NCBI GenBank assembly: GCA_029379385.1
Contig: CM055607.1
Span: 11,346,001 to 11,410,000 of the forward strand
Source: Quillaja saponaria
Lineage: Eukaryota > Streptophyta > Magnoliopsida > Fabales > Quillajaceae
DNA length: 64,000 nt
Reading direction: 5' to 3'
Positions 19,499-32,322 of this stretch are shown piece by piece. Both the position numbers and the translations under genes were made by a program. Within the stretch, counting starts at the first letter, position 1, and every line of letters begins with the position of its first letter. The notes below the pieces were generated by a model. It did not search any database. It was not told the DNA's origin and worked only from the letters and a program-made list of their open reading frames with translations.

Positions 19499-22400
19499 TC
19501 AGGAAGTAGGAAGATTAGCCAACCAGGGAATCAGCTTTTCATGAACTGAGTCTGGCTTGTCATCATGGGGGCAATGTCCAACTCCTTTCAATACAAAGAG
19601 GCTCACGTTTGATTGCTTAGAAGGTAGTGAAGAGAAGTATTTACCAACAGGTCCATCAAGTGGTGTAAATGGGTCTTCATCTCCCCACAAAACTAGAACA
19701 GGTAACAGGATTCTTGGCATCAACTGCACAGGGTTTGGACCTGGAGGACCTGTCACGATAGAAACAAAAGCTTCCAAGGCCCCTGGATCATTTGCTGGTT
19801 CCATAATGATCTACACATTTAGATTTAGAGGGCTGATTATGAGTAGATGTTGTCCAAGGAAAGAAAAATTTATGAAAAAGAATATTGATACCTCCACCAG
19901 TTCTTCATCCACAGACTCCTTATTTCCATATACCGATAACAAAATGTTTCTCAAGCTCTCTCTGCATTAAGCATATATCACATTATGGCTTTCAGATTGA
20001 CACTTCTAAGTTCAGGAAAATTATACCCTCAACTAATGAAAATACCTCCGTTTCACACGCTCAAAAATAAAAGAGGCAATTCCCCGTTGCTTCAGTAAAA
20101 AATCAATCAACCAAAGCAAAGGCAATAATAGCTTGATCCTCCAATCATCAACAATCGCCTTGTTATTCATACCACCAGAACAATTTAATAGTACAACTCC
20201 TCGAACAAGGGTTTGATTGGAATCTGATGGAAGACTAGAAGATAGAGAAGATGCAATCCAGTTTTCCTTAATGTGAACTATATTGACTGTTTTTCTTACA
20301 AATGAAGTTTATTCTCCAGCTATTAAAGGATAGGTTTAATGTACCTGAGGCAGCAATGACACAAGCAAGACTCCCCACAGAATTCCCAATTAGAACTGTT
20401 GGCTTCTGAATAACTTCATTTAAGAAATCCAAAATCAACTGTTTAACAAGTAAATGTCAGTAAACAAGGTAAATTTGCAAAGCCGAAGAGTTGATAGCAC
20501 ATGCATAGGACAGAGTCCAACTTGAGCTCAATAGTAACTTACTTGTGCCCATGTTTCCATGGTATATGAAAACCCAGGTGGCTTATCTGAAGCTCCAAAA
20601 CCAAGGAGGTCAATGGCATAAACAATGTGATTCTGCGACAGTGGCTTAATATTCCTGAAAGAACTTCAAACTTGTGGGAACAAAATATATTTAATTTTGC
20701 TCCAATCGTAGTTGGATGTCTTTAACAGTATAACTGAAAATGAAAAATAATCTCCTCTGCCGTTCCAGATGACTATTTTGCCTAAACAAGAACTGTGAAC
20801 TTCCTATACTAATTGAGCATGTTTACCCGACCCGCTCTAAACTAGCAGACAGCACCTTAAAATGCTACAATCATTGCTAAGAAACTATAAGATCTGCAAA
20901 TATAATCATATTGGATTTTCCTTGTTAGGTAAGTAAAAACAGTAACCAGACACCTTGAGTTGGATTGAAAGTTTGAAAACTAGGTTGATGTCTATGTTAC
21001 ACTTCCTGAGCAGCTTTCCCCAAGGCAGCTGACAAATACAGAACGTCTTTGCAATCCTTTCAGTTGTCATCTACTTTAGAAGGACGCATAATCAAAATGA
21101 ACACCGCCTATTGATTTTATTTGGCAATTAAAAGCATCAAGCACACTCCAAATTCACAATATTCTTACTTTAACATCTATTTAAGTGGGCAGAAGGCACA
21201 AGAACCCCACCAAAAAGTAATTCTTCTGGTGTTAAAACCTTGTTTACTATTAAAATCTCAGTCCTCCTCTGGCCAGTCTAAATAGGAATTATGTGGTTTT
21301 TGTACATTTCTAGCCTGGTAGACTGCTGTTGAAGATGTGAAACCCTTGGGCATTCTGACTGTGGACAAAACATTTTTGTACATCTTCTTGGAGGAACTTT
21401 GTGTTCCATAGAACACTTGCAAATTGATATTATATCTTCAGTCAAAATAAGTGCCAAAATCTAGCATCAGTTGTTGCTTAGGTTGACCTCTAATGGGCTA
21501 AACTAGTTTAAACATAAATTCATAACCATCTTGGTTTTGAATTACACAAGTTTACAACTCACTTTCACAAATAGAGGTAGGGCTGGAATTCAAATCAAAT
21601 AGTTTCAAATAGTTCACCATTCGAATTTCTGAACTCGAATTTGAATAGTAATTCCAACATAAACTGAAATTCGAGTTCGAATATTCGGATTTGAATAAAA
21701 GTTTAAACTTGAACTCAAATTCGATTTTTTTTTTGGGTATTTTTGGTATGAAAAAAGTTTTTTTTTTAATTTTTTAACAAAAAAAAATTATATTTTTCTA
21801 ATAATTTGGGTTTGGGATTCGAATACCGTATTGAATTATTTTTCGAATATTGAATCAAATAATTCATTATCCGGATTCGAATTCAATTTGAAACGGAATT
21901 CAAATTTTTTTAATTCAAACTTGAATCCAGATTCGAGTAATCCGGTTTGGATTTCACCCTAAGTCTTATATATTATCACTTCAAGATACGATTATATATA
22001 AGACTATAAAAAGAATCCTCCTTTTCTATTTCATATTCTTAAATTTTCTTGTTCTGTGGCTGCTGAAGTCTTGGGGTGATGAATCTGATGATGTTCATTC
22101 AACTCTTATTTGAAATTTGGGAAATTTGTTCATATTGAATAAATGTGAATTTTTCAATATACAACCGCGTGGCTATGCTAGACCGTACGAAAGTGAAAAA
22201 CATGGATAAGAAAAAGAAAAAAAAAGTTGGGCAGATAGAAAAACAACAATGGTAGTAGAAAAAGTACCCAAAATAGTAATGGTGTTTGTCAGACCAATTT
22301 ACCTGCGCCAGTGAGGAATAGATGCACCAAACCCATGAACAAGAAGTAGAGGAGGATTCGATTGCGATTGTTGGGTTAAATCTGAATCTGAATCAGAAGA

Positions 22401-22718
22401 ATTAACAAAGTAATTGATTGAATACTGACCCTTCCATTGCCACTTCTTGTACTGCTCCTTTATATCTCTCACCTCCAATACACTGCCGGCACCAGATGTT
22501 GCTGTGGTAGCAGAAGTTGTACCAGCACTGGAGGTGATGATGATGGGAGTGAAAATGGAAGCCGTGTTCTCATCGTATTTTTGATAGTAATAAGGTCGAA
22601 ATACAAGTGTCCTTCCTCTGATTCTGGAAGTGAAGAAGCAACCTCTCCTTTTGAGCTCCGGCTGTGAATGAAAATGGAGTATCCCTATTGATTGGACGGC
22701 CGTTACTGCTACTCCCAT
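19499..22718 (-). CDS. Alpha/beta-hydrolase, probably plastid-targeted (At5g19850-like), 6 exons
   Basis: Exons on the minus strand: 22718-22303, 20654-20543, 20438-20345, 20223-20046, 19961-19892, 19810-19499. All have GT-AG junctions and sum to 1182 nt, 393 residues with no internal stop. The N-terminus is rich in S/R/T without acidic residues for about 45 residues, as for a plastid transit peptide. Then come WKGQYSINYFVN, the oxyanion motif LLLVHGFGA, DLLGFGASDKPPGFSYTMET, the nucleophile elbow GNSVG (Ser about 196), LWGDEDPFTPLDGP (acid about Asp336) and GVGHCPHDD (His about 369), a complete catalytic triad. The closest remembered relative is At5g19850, in the same broad group as pheophytinase; the substrate is unknown. 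Intron 1 is 1.6 kb and carries a MITE-like insert. Confidence 0.9.
21585..21962. mobile_element. MITE-like element in hydrolase intron 1
   Basis: A roughly 380-bp AT-rich block begins TAGGGCTGGAATTCAAATC and ends in sequence whose reverse complement is TAGGGTGAAATCCAAACC, giving imperfect inverted ends of the type seen in small hAT-related MITEs. The interior is dominated by GAATTC/TTCGAA-like inverted motifs able to fold back. No convincing target-site duplication was found, so the boundaries are tentative. Confidence 0.45.
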
Positions 22719-22907
22719 TATTATTTTTTTCTTTCTTTTCCAGAAATAGGGAAAGATTGAAAAATGGGAATTTATTTTTGTCTAAATTCCTCTAACACGG
22801 TGCAAACCACATTATAATATTATTTTTTCTGTATTTTCCTCGTCCGCTCATTTTTTATTTTTTTAAATATGAAAATATAAGAAAAATAAAAGTTAGAGCT
22901 TGTTGTA

Positions 22908-24202
22908 GGTAAATTTCCAAATGGTGTTCTTTCCAAAACTTAAACCTGAAAGATGTGTTTATAAAGCTAGTTGCTTATTTTTTTTGGACTGGGTGTTGAA
23001 CATCCGATTCATTGTACCACTTTGGCTTTAAAACAAGAGAAGCTCGCCATGTGTTTTTCATGCAAGTAAAATCAGGTCCTTGAAGACCCAGCTTTAAGTC
23101 AAAGCTAGAATCGGGTCTTAAATATGCATTTTTGAATTTAATTCTTGTCCCTCTGGGCAAATCAATTATTTGCCTTTGTGGATCTTACATTAATTATCTT
23201 CTTCTCCCCTTCTTCCTTACCATGGACAATGCAGTTATCCTATTTTATTTTCTTTTTACAAGCCAAGCCCTTCTTAGAAAGCACTCACTGAGTGACTTAT
23301 GAAATATAAAATCTCTCGACATCAAGAATTTTTTATGTGTCCAGGTCAATCAGTGGTTCCTTCCCCCTATTTCCAGTAACCCTTTCCTCCTCCTCCTTCT
23401 CCTTTATAACCTATATTCACCCCTAACAACATGTTCATCAATATAACAAACAATCTCTCTATAAACTGTGGTAACTTCCTCATCATCCTAGGAGCTCGCT
23501 CTCTTGCTTCTGCAAGAGTAATGACAAACTCAATAGCCAAGTGGTTAGTGCCTTCCTCTAAGGACTTGACTTCAGCAATCTGTAATATTGACCCCAACCC
23601 ACATCCATTATTTGCTTCCTCAAGAACCTTGGCTCTGTCCCAGCAAATTCAATCAACAATTCAAGTGCATCTTGGGTCATTGCTTCTTGACCACAATTCA
23701 ATGCCTCTATCAAGGTTAGCATCATCAATGAAAGTAGATCCTGTAACCTATCCCTATTAGAAGGAGTCGACAAACACTTAACAAAATTGATGCTAGCACC
23801 CAAAGCCTCTATTCTCACATCTGAACTCTTTGATGATCCCCGACACTATAAGAAAACTGAGTGCATCATGTTCAATTGAGGGACAAGAATTTCCCAAATA
23901 TAATTTGCCAATTGACCGAATGGGGGAAAGAGGGACAAAAATTTTATTCACGAGCGTCGGGGACATAACCAAAACTGAATCTTGAAGATCGAGTTTTGTC
24001 AGAGTTGAAACTATAACTTCAAGACTCGATATTTACTTGCATGATAGACAGGGGGAGCTTCTTTTGTCTTTAAGCTGAGGTGGCATAAAGAACTGGGTGT
24101 TCAACACGTAATTCTAAAAATACACCATTCCAGCAGCTGGTTTTATAAACACACCTTTGAGGCTTTAAGTTTTGAAAAGGACACCCATTTGGCAGATTTT
24201 CC
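22908..24202. mobile_element. Candidate Pack-MULE: long terminal inverted repeats around an importin-5 fragment
   Basis: About 250 bp at the left (22908 to about 23165) matches the reverse complement of about 300 bp at the right (about 23885 to 24202), roughly 70 percent by eye. Matching blocks include CCAAATGG-GTGTNCTTT, AAAACTTAAA, GTGTTTATAAA, GTGTTGAACA, TCATGCAAGTAAA and TTGTCCCTC. The outer ends are GGTAAATTTCC and GGGAAAATCTGCC. Next to them are 9-bp sequences CTTGTTGTA (22899-22907) and CTTTTTGTG (24203-24211), 7 of 9 identical, fitting an old MULE target duplication. Between the repeats lies a minus-strand importin-5 coding fragment and no transposase. Long TIRs, 9-bp TSD and a captured host gene piece are the definition of a Pack-MULE. 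Ends and superfamily are inferred. Confidence 0.6.
23367..23840 (-). pseudogene. Captured fragment of an importin-5 / importin beta-3 gene
   Basis: Two overlapping minus-strand frames read as HEAT-repeat sequence of plant importin-5 (KPNB3): SSDVRIEALGASINFVKCLS, then DALELLIEFAGTEPRFLRKQ, then after a frameshift near 23590 SLEEGTNHLAIEFVITLAEA and RKLPQFIERLFVILMNMLL. The full protein is over 1000 residues; only about 145 are present. The homology stops after MNMLL and runs into GA-rich sequence that could be intron or filler. The piece lies between long inverted repeats, so it was probably captured by a transposon rather than left by a local gene. No start or stop of the parental gene is present. 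Confidence 0.85.
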
Positions 24203-24434
24203 CTTTTTGTGTGATTTGGTTCCCGTCCATGTGCTTCATTCAATGAATTTCTAGTTTTAAATTTGGTTCGGTCCATGTGCTTTATTTAATGATTTTTTGG
24301 TTATAAATTCTTTATAATAAGTTATACAAGGTAAAATTTTAATAAATTTATTAATATTTTGGTCTTAATGAATTGTGTTTGACTAGATCAACAATATCAT
24401 TAGTCAAAGTATATATAAGTGGATATGTATACAT

Positions 24435-27400
24435 CAACTCAACTTAACTCAACTAAGCCTTAAAATCCTAAATTAGTTGGGGTCAGCTATATGAATCCTT
24501 TTTCTCCATTCGCATCGATCCAAGACAAAATTTTAATTAATTCCTAGCACAGCTATATCTTTCTCGATGACTACCCCATGTAAGTTTTGGTCTCCCATTT
24601 CCCCATCTAACACCTAGCAACTGAACCAAGTCACCTTGCTTAACTACTGCGTCCATTGGCCGACGTTGGCTGTGGCCAAACCAACGTAGACTATTTCTCT
24701 CTCATTTTCTCCTCAATAGGTGCTACTTCCACCTTCTTACGAATCTCCTCATTCCTTATTCTATCATTTCTTGTATGTCCTAGTCATCCATCTCAACATT
24801 CTCATTTCAACTACTCTCATCTTATGTGAATGTTGCTTCTTAACTGCCCAACATTCGGTACCATACAGCATAGCTGGTTTTACTGCCGACTTATAAAATT
24901 TTCCTTTCAATCTATTTGAGATTTTAGAATCACATAAAACTCTTGAAGCACTGCGCCACTTCACCCACCCTGCCTTCATCCTATAGTTTACATCATGCTC
25001 AATTGCACCATCTTTTTATATAAATGACCCTAAATACTTAAACACATCCTTTGTAGGGATTGTCTAACCGTCTAAAATTATATCATTCGGGCCTCATCTA
25101 GTTTCACTGAAATTGCACTCCATATATTCAGTTTTTGCCTGACTCAATCTAAGGCCTTTAGATTCTAACGCGTTCCTCCACATTTCTAGTTTAGAATTTA
25201 AATCATTCCTAGTTTCGTCTACCAACACGATATTATTGGCAAACAACATGCACCATGGAACCCTATCTTGAATATTATAAGTAAGTTCATCCATGACTAA
25301 AGCAAATAGGTAAGGACTTAATGATGAACCTTGGTGAACACCTATAGCGATCGAGAACTCTCTAGTCATACCATCTATGGTCCACACCCTAGTCATTACT
25401 CACTCATACATATATTTAATAACTTCTTGGGACCTTCTTCTTCTTAAGTACCCACCACAAGACTTGTCTTGGAACTTTATCATATGCTTTTTCTAAATCA
25501 ATAAAGACCATGTGAATATTCTTTTTCTTTTCTCTATATTTCTCCATTAATCTCCTAAGTAAAAATAATAGCCTCCATTGTAGATATTCCTGGCATAAAA
25601 CCAAATTGATTCTTAGAAACTAAAATCTCATTTCTAAGCCCACGCTCAATCACTCTCTCCCACAGTTTCATTGTATGGCTAATAAGTTTTATTCCTCGAT
25701 AGTTCGAACAATTTTGAATATCTCCTTTATTCTTATAAATAAGGATTAACGTACTCTTTCTCCACTCATCTGGCATTTTCTTAGTTACTAAGATCTTGTT
25801 AAAAAGATTTGTAGGCCAAGTTACTCCAATATCTCCTAGGCATCTCCAAACTTCTATTAGAATATCATCTGGGCTCAATGTTTTACCATTCTTCATCTTA
25901 TCCATAGCTTCTTTAACCTCTTGTGCTTTAATCCAATGAACAAATCGGTGGTTCGTATCATCAAATGTGTCATCAAGGTCTCCAAAATCACCCATTGACT
26001 CTCCATTAAATAAAGTATCGAAATAAGTTCGCTATCTCTCATTAATCTCGTCTTCCTTAACTAAAACCCTATCAGCCTCATCCTTAATGCACTTATTACG
26101 AATTAAGTCTTTAGTTCAGTCTTTCCCTTTGCTTGGAAATCCTATAAATATCATTCTCTCCATTCTTTGTCTCTAACTTTTGGTAAAGTCCTTCGCAAGC
26201 CTTGCCTCTAGCTTCCCTAACTGCTTTCTTAGCATCTTTTCTAGCATATCTAAAACATTTATAATTATCTTCATTTCTACACTTGTGTAATCTTTTATAA
26301 CACTCTTTTATAACTTTAATAGCTTGTTGAACTTCTTCATTCCACCACCATGTCTCCTTAGTCGAAGGTCCACGTCCTCTACTTTCTCCTAACATATCTC
26401 TAGCCGTAATCCTAATACGACTCGCCATCTCATCCCAAATCATGTTAGGCTCACCCTCTACCCTCCAAGGATCACCCTGTAACATTTTATCTTTAAAAAG
26501 AGTCATCTTCCCTCCATTCAAATTCCACCATCTAGTCTTAATACACTTATTACTTTTATGCTTTTGCTTCCGCCACTTAACGCCAACATCCATAACCATA
26601 AGTTTGTGCTGAGATACTAAACACTCGCAGGGTATAACTTTACAATTCCTTACAAACCACTCTATCAACCTTTCTAGTCAGAACAAAATCTATTTGGCTC
26701 TTATTCGGCCCACTATTAAAGGTGACTAAGTGTGACTCTCGTTTCTTAAAAAACATGTTAGCTAAAATCAAGTCATACGCAACTGCAAAATCTAAAATAG
26801 ACTCTCCACCTCTCATTCCTAACTCCATAATCATATCCTCCATGTACGCGCTCAAAACCCTCGTTAGTATTTCCTACATGACTGTTCAAATCAGTACCAA
26901 TAAACAATTTCTCACCTAATGGTACTCCTTGAACTATCTCCTTTAAATCATCCAAAAAAGCCTTCTTAGTAGATTCTTCCAATCTTATTTGTGGAGCATA
27001 TGCACTAATGATATTAAAGGCCTCCTTATCTATCATCAATTTCACTAAAATTATCCTATCACTTTTCCTCTTGATTTCAACAACCTCGTCCTTTAAATTT
27101 TCATCTATAATATTTCGCTACTCCATTCTTATTTCTAGTCTTACCGGTATACCACATATTGAATTTTGTCCTCTCTTATCTCTATAGTCTTTTCTCCTAC
27201 CCACTTTAGTTTCTTGCAAACAAGCAATATTAATCCTCCTTCTACTCATAGTATCTACAAGCTATCTCAATTTATCAGTAAGAGTCCCTATATTCCAATT
27301 AGCTATGCGAATCTTATCCTGGACTAGCTTCTTTACCCGCACCCGTCCTCGCCCTCGATGCGAGAACCCTTGCTCATTTTGCACCACACCCGAGCGCCGA

Positions 27401-27618
27401 TGTGGCGCACCACTAAGGATGTGACGACCCAACCCTTGCTCATTTCTCACTACACCTGGGATCCGATGCAGTGCGTCGCTAAGAGGGTTACACCCCAACG
27501 AATATTCGGTAGGATTCATCGTTATAGGGTTTGACTAATTTTATGCTGGCCGTCAACCTATCATAAGCCCTCCTCCTTTATCCAAGCTTGGGACAGGAAG
27601 AGTCACCTCTGGCGGAGT
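24435..27618 (-). mobile_element. Full-length RTE-clade LINE (copy C), inactive
   Basis: Length 3184 bp, the usual size of a plant RTE. It is flanked by a 15-bp target duplication with one mismatch: TGGATATGTATACAT (24420-24434) and TGGATCTGTATACAT (27619-27633). On the minus strand, 5' to 3': a leader ORF running into the APE endonuclease (KIRIANWNIGTLTDKL; later NIISAYAPQIR and FIGTDLNSHVG), linker, then reverse transcriptase ([63 protein letters not shown]) and a C-terminal domain with MLRWMTRT. The catalytic FADD box reads [12 protein letters not shown], both aspartates replaced by asparagine. Stops and frameshifts divide it into at least seven pieces. The 3' end carries the CTTAGTTGAG-type tail. 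Confidence 0.92.
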
Positions 27619-27633
27619 TGGATCTGTATACAT

Positions 27634-28640
27634 GCTAAATAAATAAAAAATTAATACCTCTATGAGATTAGTAGTGTTAACCAATGATGAATGAGTTAAC
27701 TGATATTGAGATAACAAATTAATTCATTATTATCTAAAAAAATTTAGCCTAAGTTTTACGGGCTCTTTCAATAGATAATTAAAATTAAATTGTAAATAGT
27801 TTCTTATTATTTAATGTATAATATAATTTCAGTATTTAATTTTTTATTAGCTACCTGTAAGAATATTTAAATTTGGGTAATGTTAAATATATACAGCAAT
27901 ACCCTTAAATTACTATTGTCATATGTACATGTTTACGCATATGTCAAATAATTTTATTTTATTTTATTTTTAAAAAAGTATAAAGTGGTAATTTTAAAAT
28001 TTTGAATATCATTTAAAAGGTAAAAGATAATTTAGTGTGTGAATGGAAATAAAGTGATGAATTATTAAGAAGTTATGTTTTTTTAATTTTCTAGTTAATT
28101 TAAATTAATAAAATAATATTTGATTTATGTACGTGAGTAGGATAATAGATAATTATTAAGAGAGAGAAAATAAATTTTATATATTTTTTAATTAATTTAT
28201 ATAAATTAACATATACCTATTTTAAAATAGAAGATGATAAAAATTTTCTTTTAGACAAATTTTCATTATTAATAAAATAGAAATAGATTATTATGTGAAC
28301 TTATTTTATATTATTCACAACTTTTCTCAGTCCGACCTTGAACGTGTATTTTTACTCGTCATCACTTGACGAGTTTACACTCATGAAATTCAAATGAACA
28401 CGAACTAAGAGATTCTAGATGATTGCAGTGAATTTATGGATGAAATTGAATAAAAAAAAAAGTTTCAATGATAGTAGCATAAATAATTGCAGCACAAAAT
28501 TGCAAATAAGTTTGACAGTGGCAGGACAGAAGTATAGTTTTTACTTTTTACTAGTTATTTGTAGGATCCGCTCGATTGATCTAACGCTCGGACCTTCACG
28601 ATGCTCGGATCATTATCCGAGTCAGTTACCAGATTTGGGC
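27634..28640. other. AT-rich intergenic DNA
   Basis: No gene recognised between the LINE and the region upstream of ALKBH6. The sequence is strongly A/T-rich with no repeat of note. Confidence 0.4.
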
Positions 28641-29538
28641 CTAAAAGTTTAAACATTGGAACACCGACCAGGCTCTATGATGTTTTTCTCTGATTGCAGT
28701 GCTTGCTCTCCCTCCCTATCAAGCTCTGAGCCTAGGCAAAGAAGACGAATTGCAGCTTTTGTTTCGCAACGTTCAGGTCTCTATACGCTTATTCAATATA
28801 TCTCACGCGTATGTATCTCCTATTTCATAAATTTTCAAAGTAAAAATCAAAGCTTTAAGTTAAGTTTACTTTCAATTTTGCCTTTCAATGATTATCCATG
28901 TGAGCTTAAGCTACTGACGGAAACTATGCTATTAAGCACAAATAATGTGTCAAGCTACCCAACTTTTTCAACTGGCTTGGGCCAGGTTCCTTCTGTGTTA
29001 TTGCATTGATTTTCTACCTGAAAAGTGTCCACTTTGGAGTTAATGAATTAGATCAAGATCCATTAGTTATTTGTTACCAATTTGTGCTAGAAATATTTAC
29101 TTGTAATTCCTTGTTTGGTCTTCTGTATAAAGTTGTTTTAAGCAGGCTCTTATCATTTTTTTCAAATAGTTCTTTCAGGGCTAGCCAAAGTAAGTGAGAT
29201 TCACTTATGGGTGTTGCTAATTATCATAGAATAATAGGAGTAAAATCTTAATAGAAGAACAAAAAGAAAAAAGGAATATTAAATATATTTGATATTTTTT
29301 GGAGGTAATCTTGTGATGCCAATTTAAGAATGGATCCAGAGTTTTACTCCACGACCCTTTTTATTTTTCTTGAAGCATATAAATTTTCATCTTCATTAGT
29401 TATCTCTTCTTACTTTATTACATTGAGAATGGAATAGGACAAGATGTTGGCTTAGTATAAGAAACGTACGTTTTTCTTTTTATGTGGTTCAATATAATAA
29501 ATATCGGCTAACCTTGAAACAGTGATATTCACAAAGTG
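28641..29538 (+). other. Probable 5' leader region of ALKBH6
   Basis: No protein domain is found. A possible non-coding first exon lies near 28640-28773 and ends at AACGTTCAG followed by GTCTCT. A matching acceptor (CTTGAAACAG) lies near 29512-29521, just before the ALKBH6 start codon. This leader intron is inferred; the ORFs at 28656-29197 look like chance. Confidence 0.3.
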
Positions 29539-32322
29539 ATGGAAGGAAAAGAGAAACTGAATGACTATGGAGTTGGGTCTTTGCCAACTCTGATATATAT
29601 ACCCGATTTCATCACAGAAAGCCAACAAGCCCTGCTTTTAAAAAATGTAAGATTCCCATCTCCACCTTATATGTTTTATTTCCTCATCTGATTCTTCCAA
29701 TTCATTCTTAGTTTTTCTTCTAAATTTTTTATTATATTACTTTTGTGTCTACTTTACAGATTTATGGAGCCCCTTCATTGAAATGGAAATCACTGAAAAA
29801 TAGAAGGCTACAAAATTGGGGTACATTGGCATTTTTTATTTAGAATTTGTTTTTTCTTTCCGTATAGGTATGTAAGTAAATGTAGAGTTTGTTTGGTTAT
29901 CTGGAACTTGAAGTGGAGTAAGGATTGAAGCATATGAGAAAGAAAACAAGGATCTACAATCTTTTGATTATTGATATCTTCTCAAAAATTCAAAATAAGG
30001 GAGTGAGCTTTTTGGCCTCATGCAGTAATTAGTAGTAGACTTCTTCCTTCTTTTGTTCATATTGTGGTATTTGGTAAACCTTAGAATGCTTCATTTGATT
30101 TTCGAGAAGTATTTCTTTCCATAATTGAATCAGTCAGATGAATAATCTATGGAAAACTTGGAGGTATCACTTTCTTTCTTTTGTGTTAACTTGGATTTGT
30201 TTTTCTATTCAATGATCACTGACAGGTGGTGTTGTCCATGAGAAGGGCCTTCTGCCTCAGGATTGTAAGTGAGAAATAATAGCACTTATTCTGTTTTCTG
30301 AAGTTGTGGGCATTCATATAGTGGTATCATCTGTTCATTTATACTGGTTTTATCTGCTTTAATTTAAATGCGTCTGAAAGAATGTGTCCAAATGAACAAC
30401 CTTATTTCCTCCCTGTCCTCGTAATGATGCTAATCTCTTGCTGAAAATGTTATATATTATACACACTACCAAACTTCATGGGGTGTCCTAGGTCCAAACA
30501 CTTCCTTCCATGTTCAGACAATAGAAAACAGATGAAAAAATAATGAAATATAGTGAACCTTGGACAAATGACCTAAATTCTTGAACAAGTTTTCCATTTT
30601 CTTTCCTTTACGCCACGTTTTCCACAAGTCAGATGGAGCCTTTAACATTCCGTTAGTTCAATCTTTCTAACTCATTATCACTGCTCACTACCTGCGGAAC
30701 CCAACATAAGTGCAAAACTGCTACTCTTTTGAAGTCGTTATCTCCAATATGCGATTTCCAAGTTTCGAGAGGTAGATAAGAAGCTTTTACCTGTGAGTCA
30801 TTTCTTAAAAAGAAGCTTCCTTTTCTTTTTCTTTCTACTTAATATGCAATTTTGCAGAAGAATAAGGAAATTATGAATGCTTGAAACTAAGCTATCTGTT
30901 TCTTTCTATGTTTTATTTTGATCAAAATGGTATTGCCTACATTTATGTTCTAGTTCTGTACGTGAGATTATAGTTCCAAAAATCTTAAAAAGTGATATTC
31001 ATATGTAAATGAATTGACTTTTCTGGAAATTGACTTTGAGAAAGATTGGTAGGAGAAAAAGAAAACAAAGAAAGGAAGACAGAGAACTGTGATATCATAA
31101 AAGTAATAACGGTTAAGAAGATCTCTTTTTTCTGGATTTCTACTGTTTAATTACTGTGATTACACTGCTAAAATGTAGTAAAACTGCTAAATAATTCTTT
31201 CTCTCACTCCCTCTTTCACCTCGTATGCAGTGCCCCCTTGGCTAACAAGCATTACGCAAAAGATATGTGAACAATCAGGGCTGTTTCCTTTAGAGATAAA
31301 TCATGTTCTCATCAACGAATACCTTCCTAACCAAGGCATAATGGTTTGTGATGAACCCTCATTTATAGGCATTCATTTTTCCTTCGTTCTGGCACTGAAC
31401 TCTATAGCTTCAAGTTTGCAATGAAATTTTTTATTGCCAATGGTTTAACCTAAAACCCTAATGAGTGACAAGCATTTAAATGCATAGCCATATTCAGTCT
31501 GATATTGGACCCTGGCTGCTACCAGAGACAGCCTACTGGTCCCATGCAACTTCTGCTACTTAAATGAATGGCATTATGGTTACTCGTCATCCGATCCCCT
31601 GTTTATTAACAAAGTTGTCTTTCTACAGCCACACCAGGATGGGCCTGCTTATTTCCCAGTGGTAGCAATTCTGTCACTTGGATCTCCAGCAGTCATGGAA
31701 TTTACTCCTCATCCCAGATTAAGACTGTGCATAGATAATGCTAAAAGTAATAATTCTGTTGGTGAGATCGAGACAGAAAAATGCCTTGAAGACCATAATC
31801 AAATTTCTGTCTTGTTGATGCCTTGCAGTTTACTGATATTCAAGGATAAAGCATATACAGGTTGTTATTATCAACTTTTTGCCTGCACATAATTTCAAAA
31901 TCTCCTCAACTTATTAAAAATAAAAAGAAAAACGTCCTGCGTGTTGTTGCAGATTGCTTGCATGGTATAAAGGATAGTGAGGTACATCAATATGATGGGG
32001 TAAGATTGCTCTACAGACTAACTAAGTTCACTGAGAAATAAAAAAGTGGTTTTGATGCCTATGAAGTTTACTTTCCTTTTAATTTTATTACTCAACTTGA
32101 TTTTTGCTTTGATTTGGATTGGCAGCATGCCATGTCTAATGCTCCAAACTTCATCCTTTTCAGGCTATAAATGAAATTGAAGCCATGAAGAACTATGTAC
32201 TAGATCAGCCATTGCTAAACTCGGAGGGAGGAGATTGTAAGATTATTAAAAGAACAACCAATAGAGTCTCATTGACTTGTCGATTAGTACCAAATGTTCA
32301 CAAGAACTTGTTTAAGTTTTGA
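29539..32322 (+). CDS. ALKBH6: AlkB homolog 6 (Fe(II)/2-oxoglutarate dioxygenase), 7 exons
   Basis: Exons: 29539-29646, 29760-29820, 30226-30264, 31231-31343, 31629-31860, 31953-31999, 32164-32322. Together 759 nt, 252 residues, in frame with GT-AG junctions. The protein begins MEGKEKLNDYGVGSLPTLIY, has KSLKNRRLQNWGGVVHEKGL, LPPWLTSITQKICEQSGLFP, then PHQDGPAYFPVVAILSLGSP. Iron ligands are His109 and Asp111 in the H-Q-D motif and probably His188 in CLHGI. The 2-oxoglutarate arginine is in SLTCRLV near residue 239. The exact C-terminus NVHKNLFKF matches the family. ALKBH6 proteins oxidatively demethylate nucleic acids, with roles proposed in stress responses; the plant substrate is less certain than the fold. 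All key residues are present, so it should be active. Confidence 0.93.

Noticed and set aside
28656..29197. Two plus-strand ORFs as separate small genes
   Set aside because: No recognisable motif, AT-rich codons, and position suits a leader exon and intron of ALKBH6.
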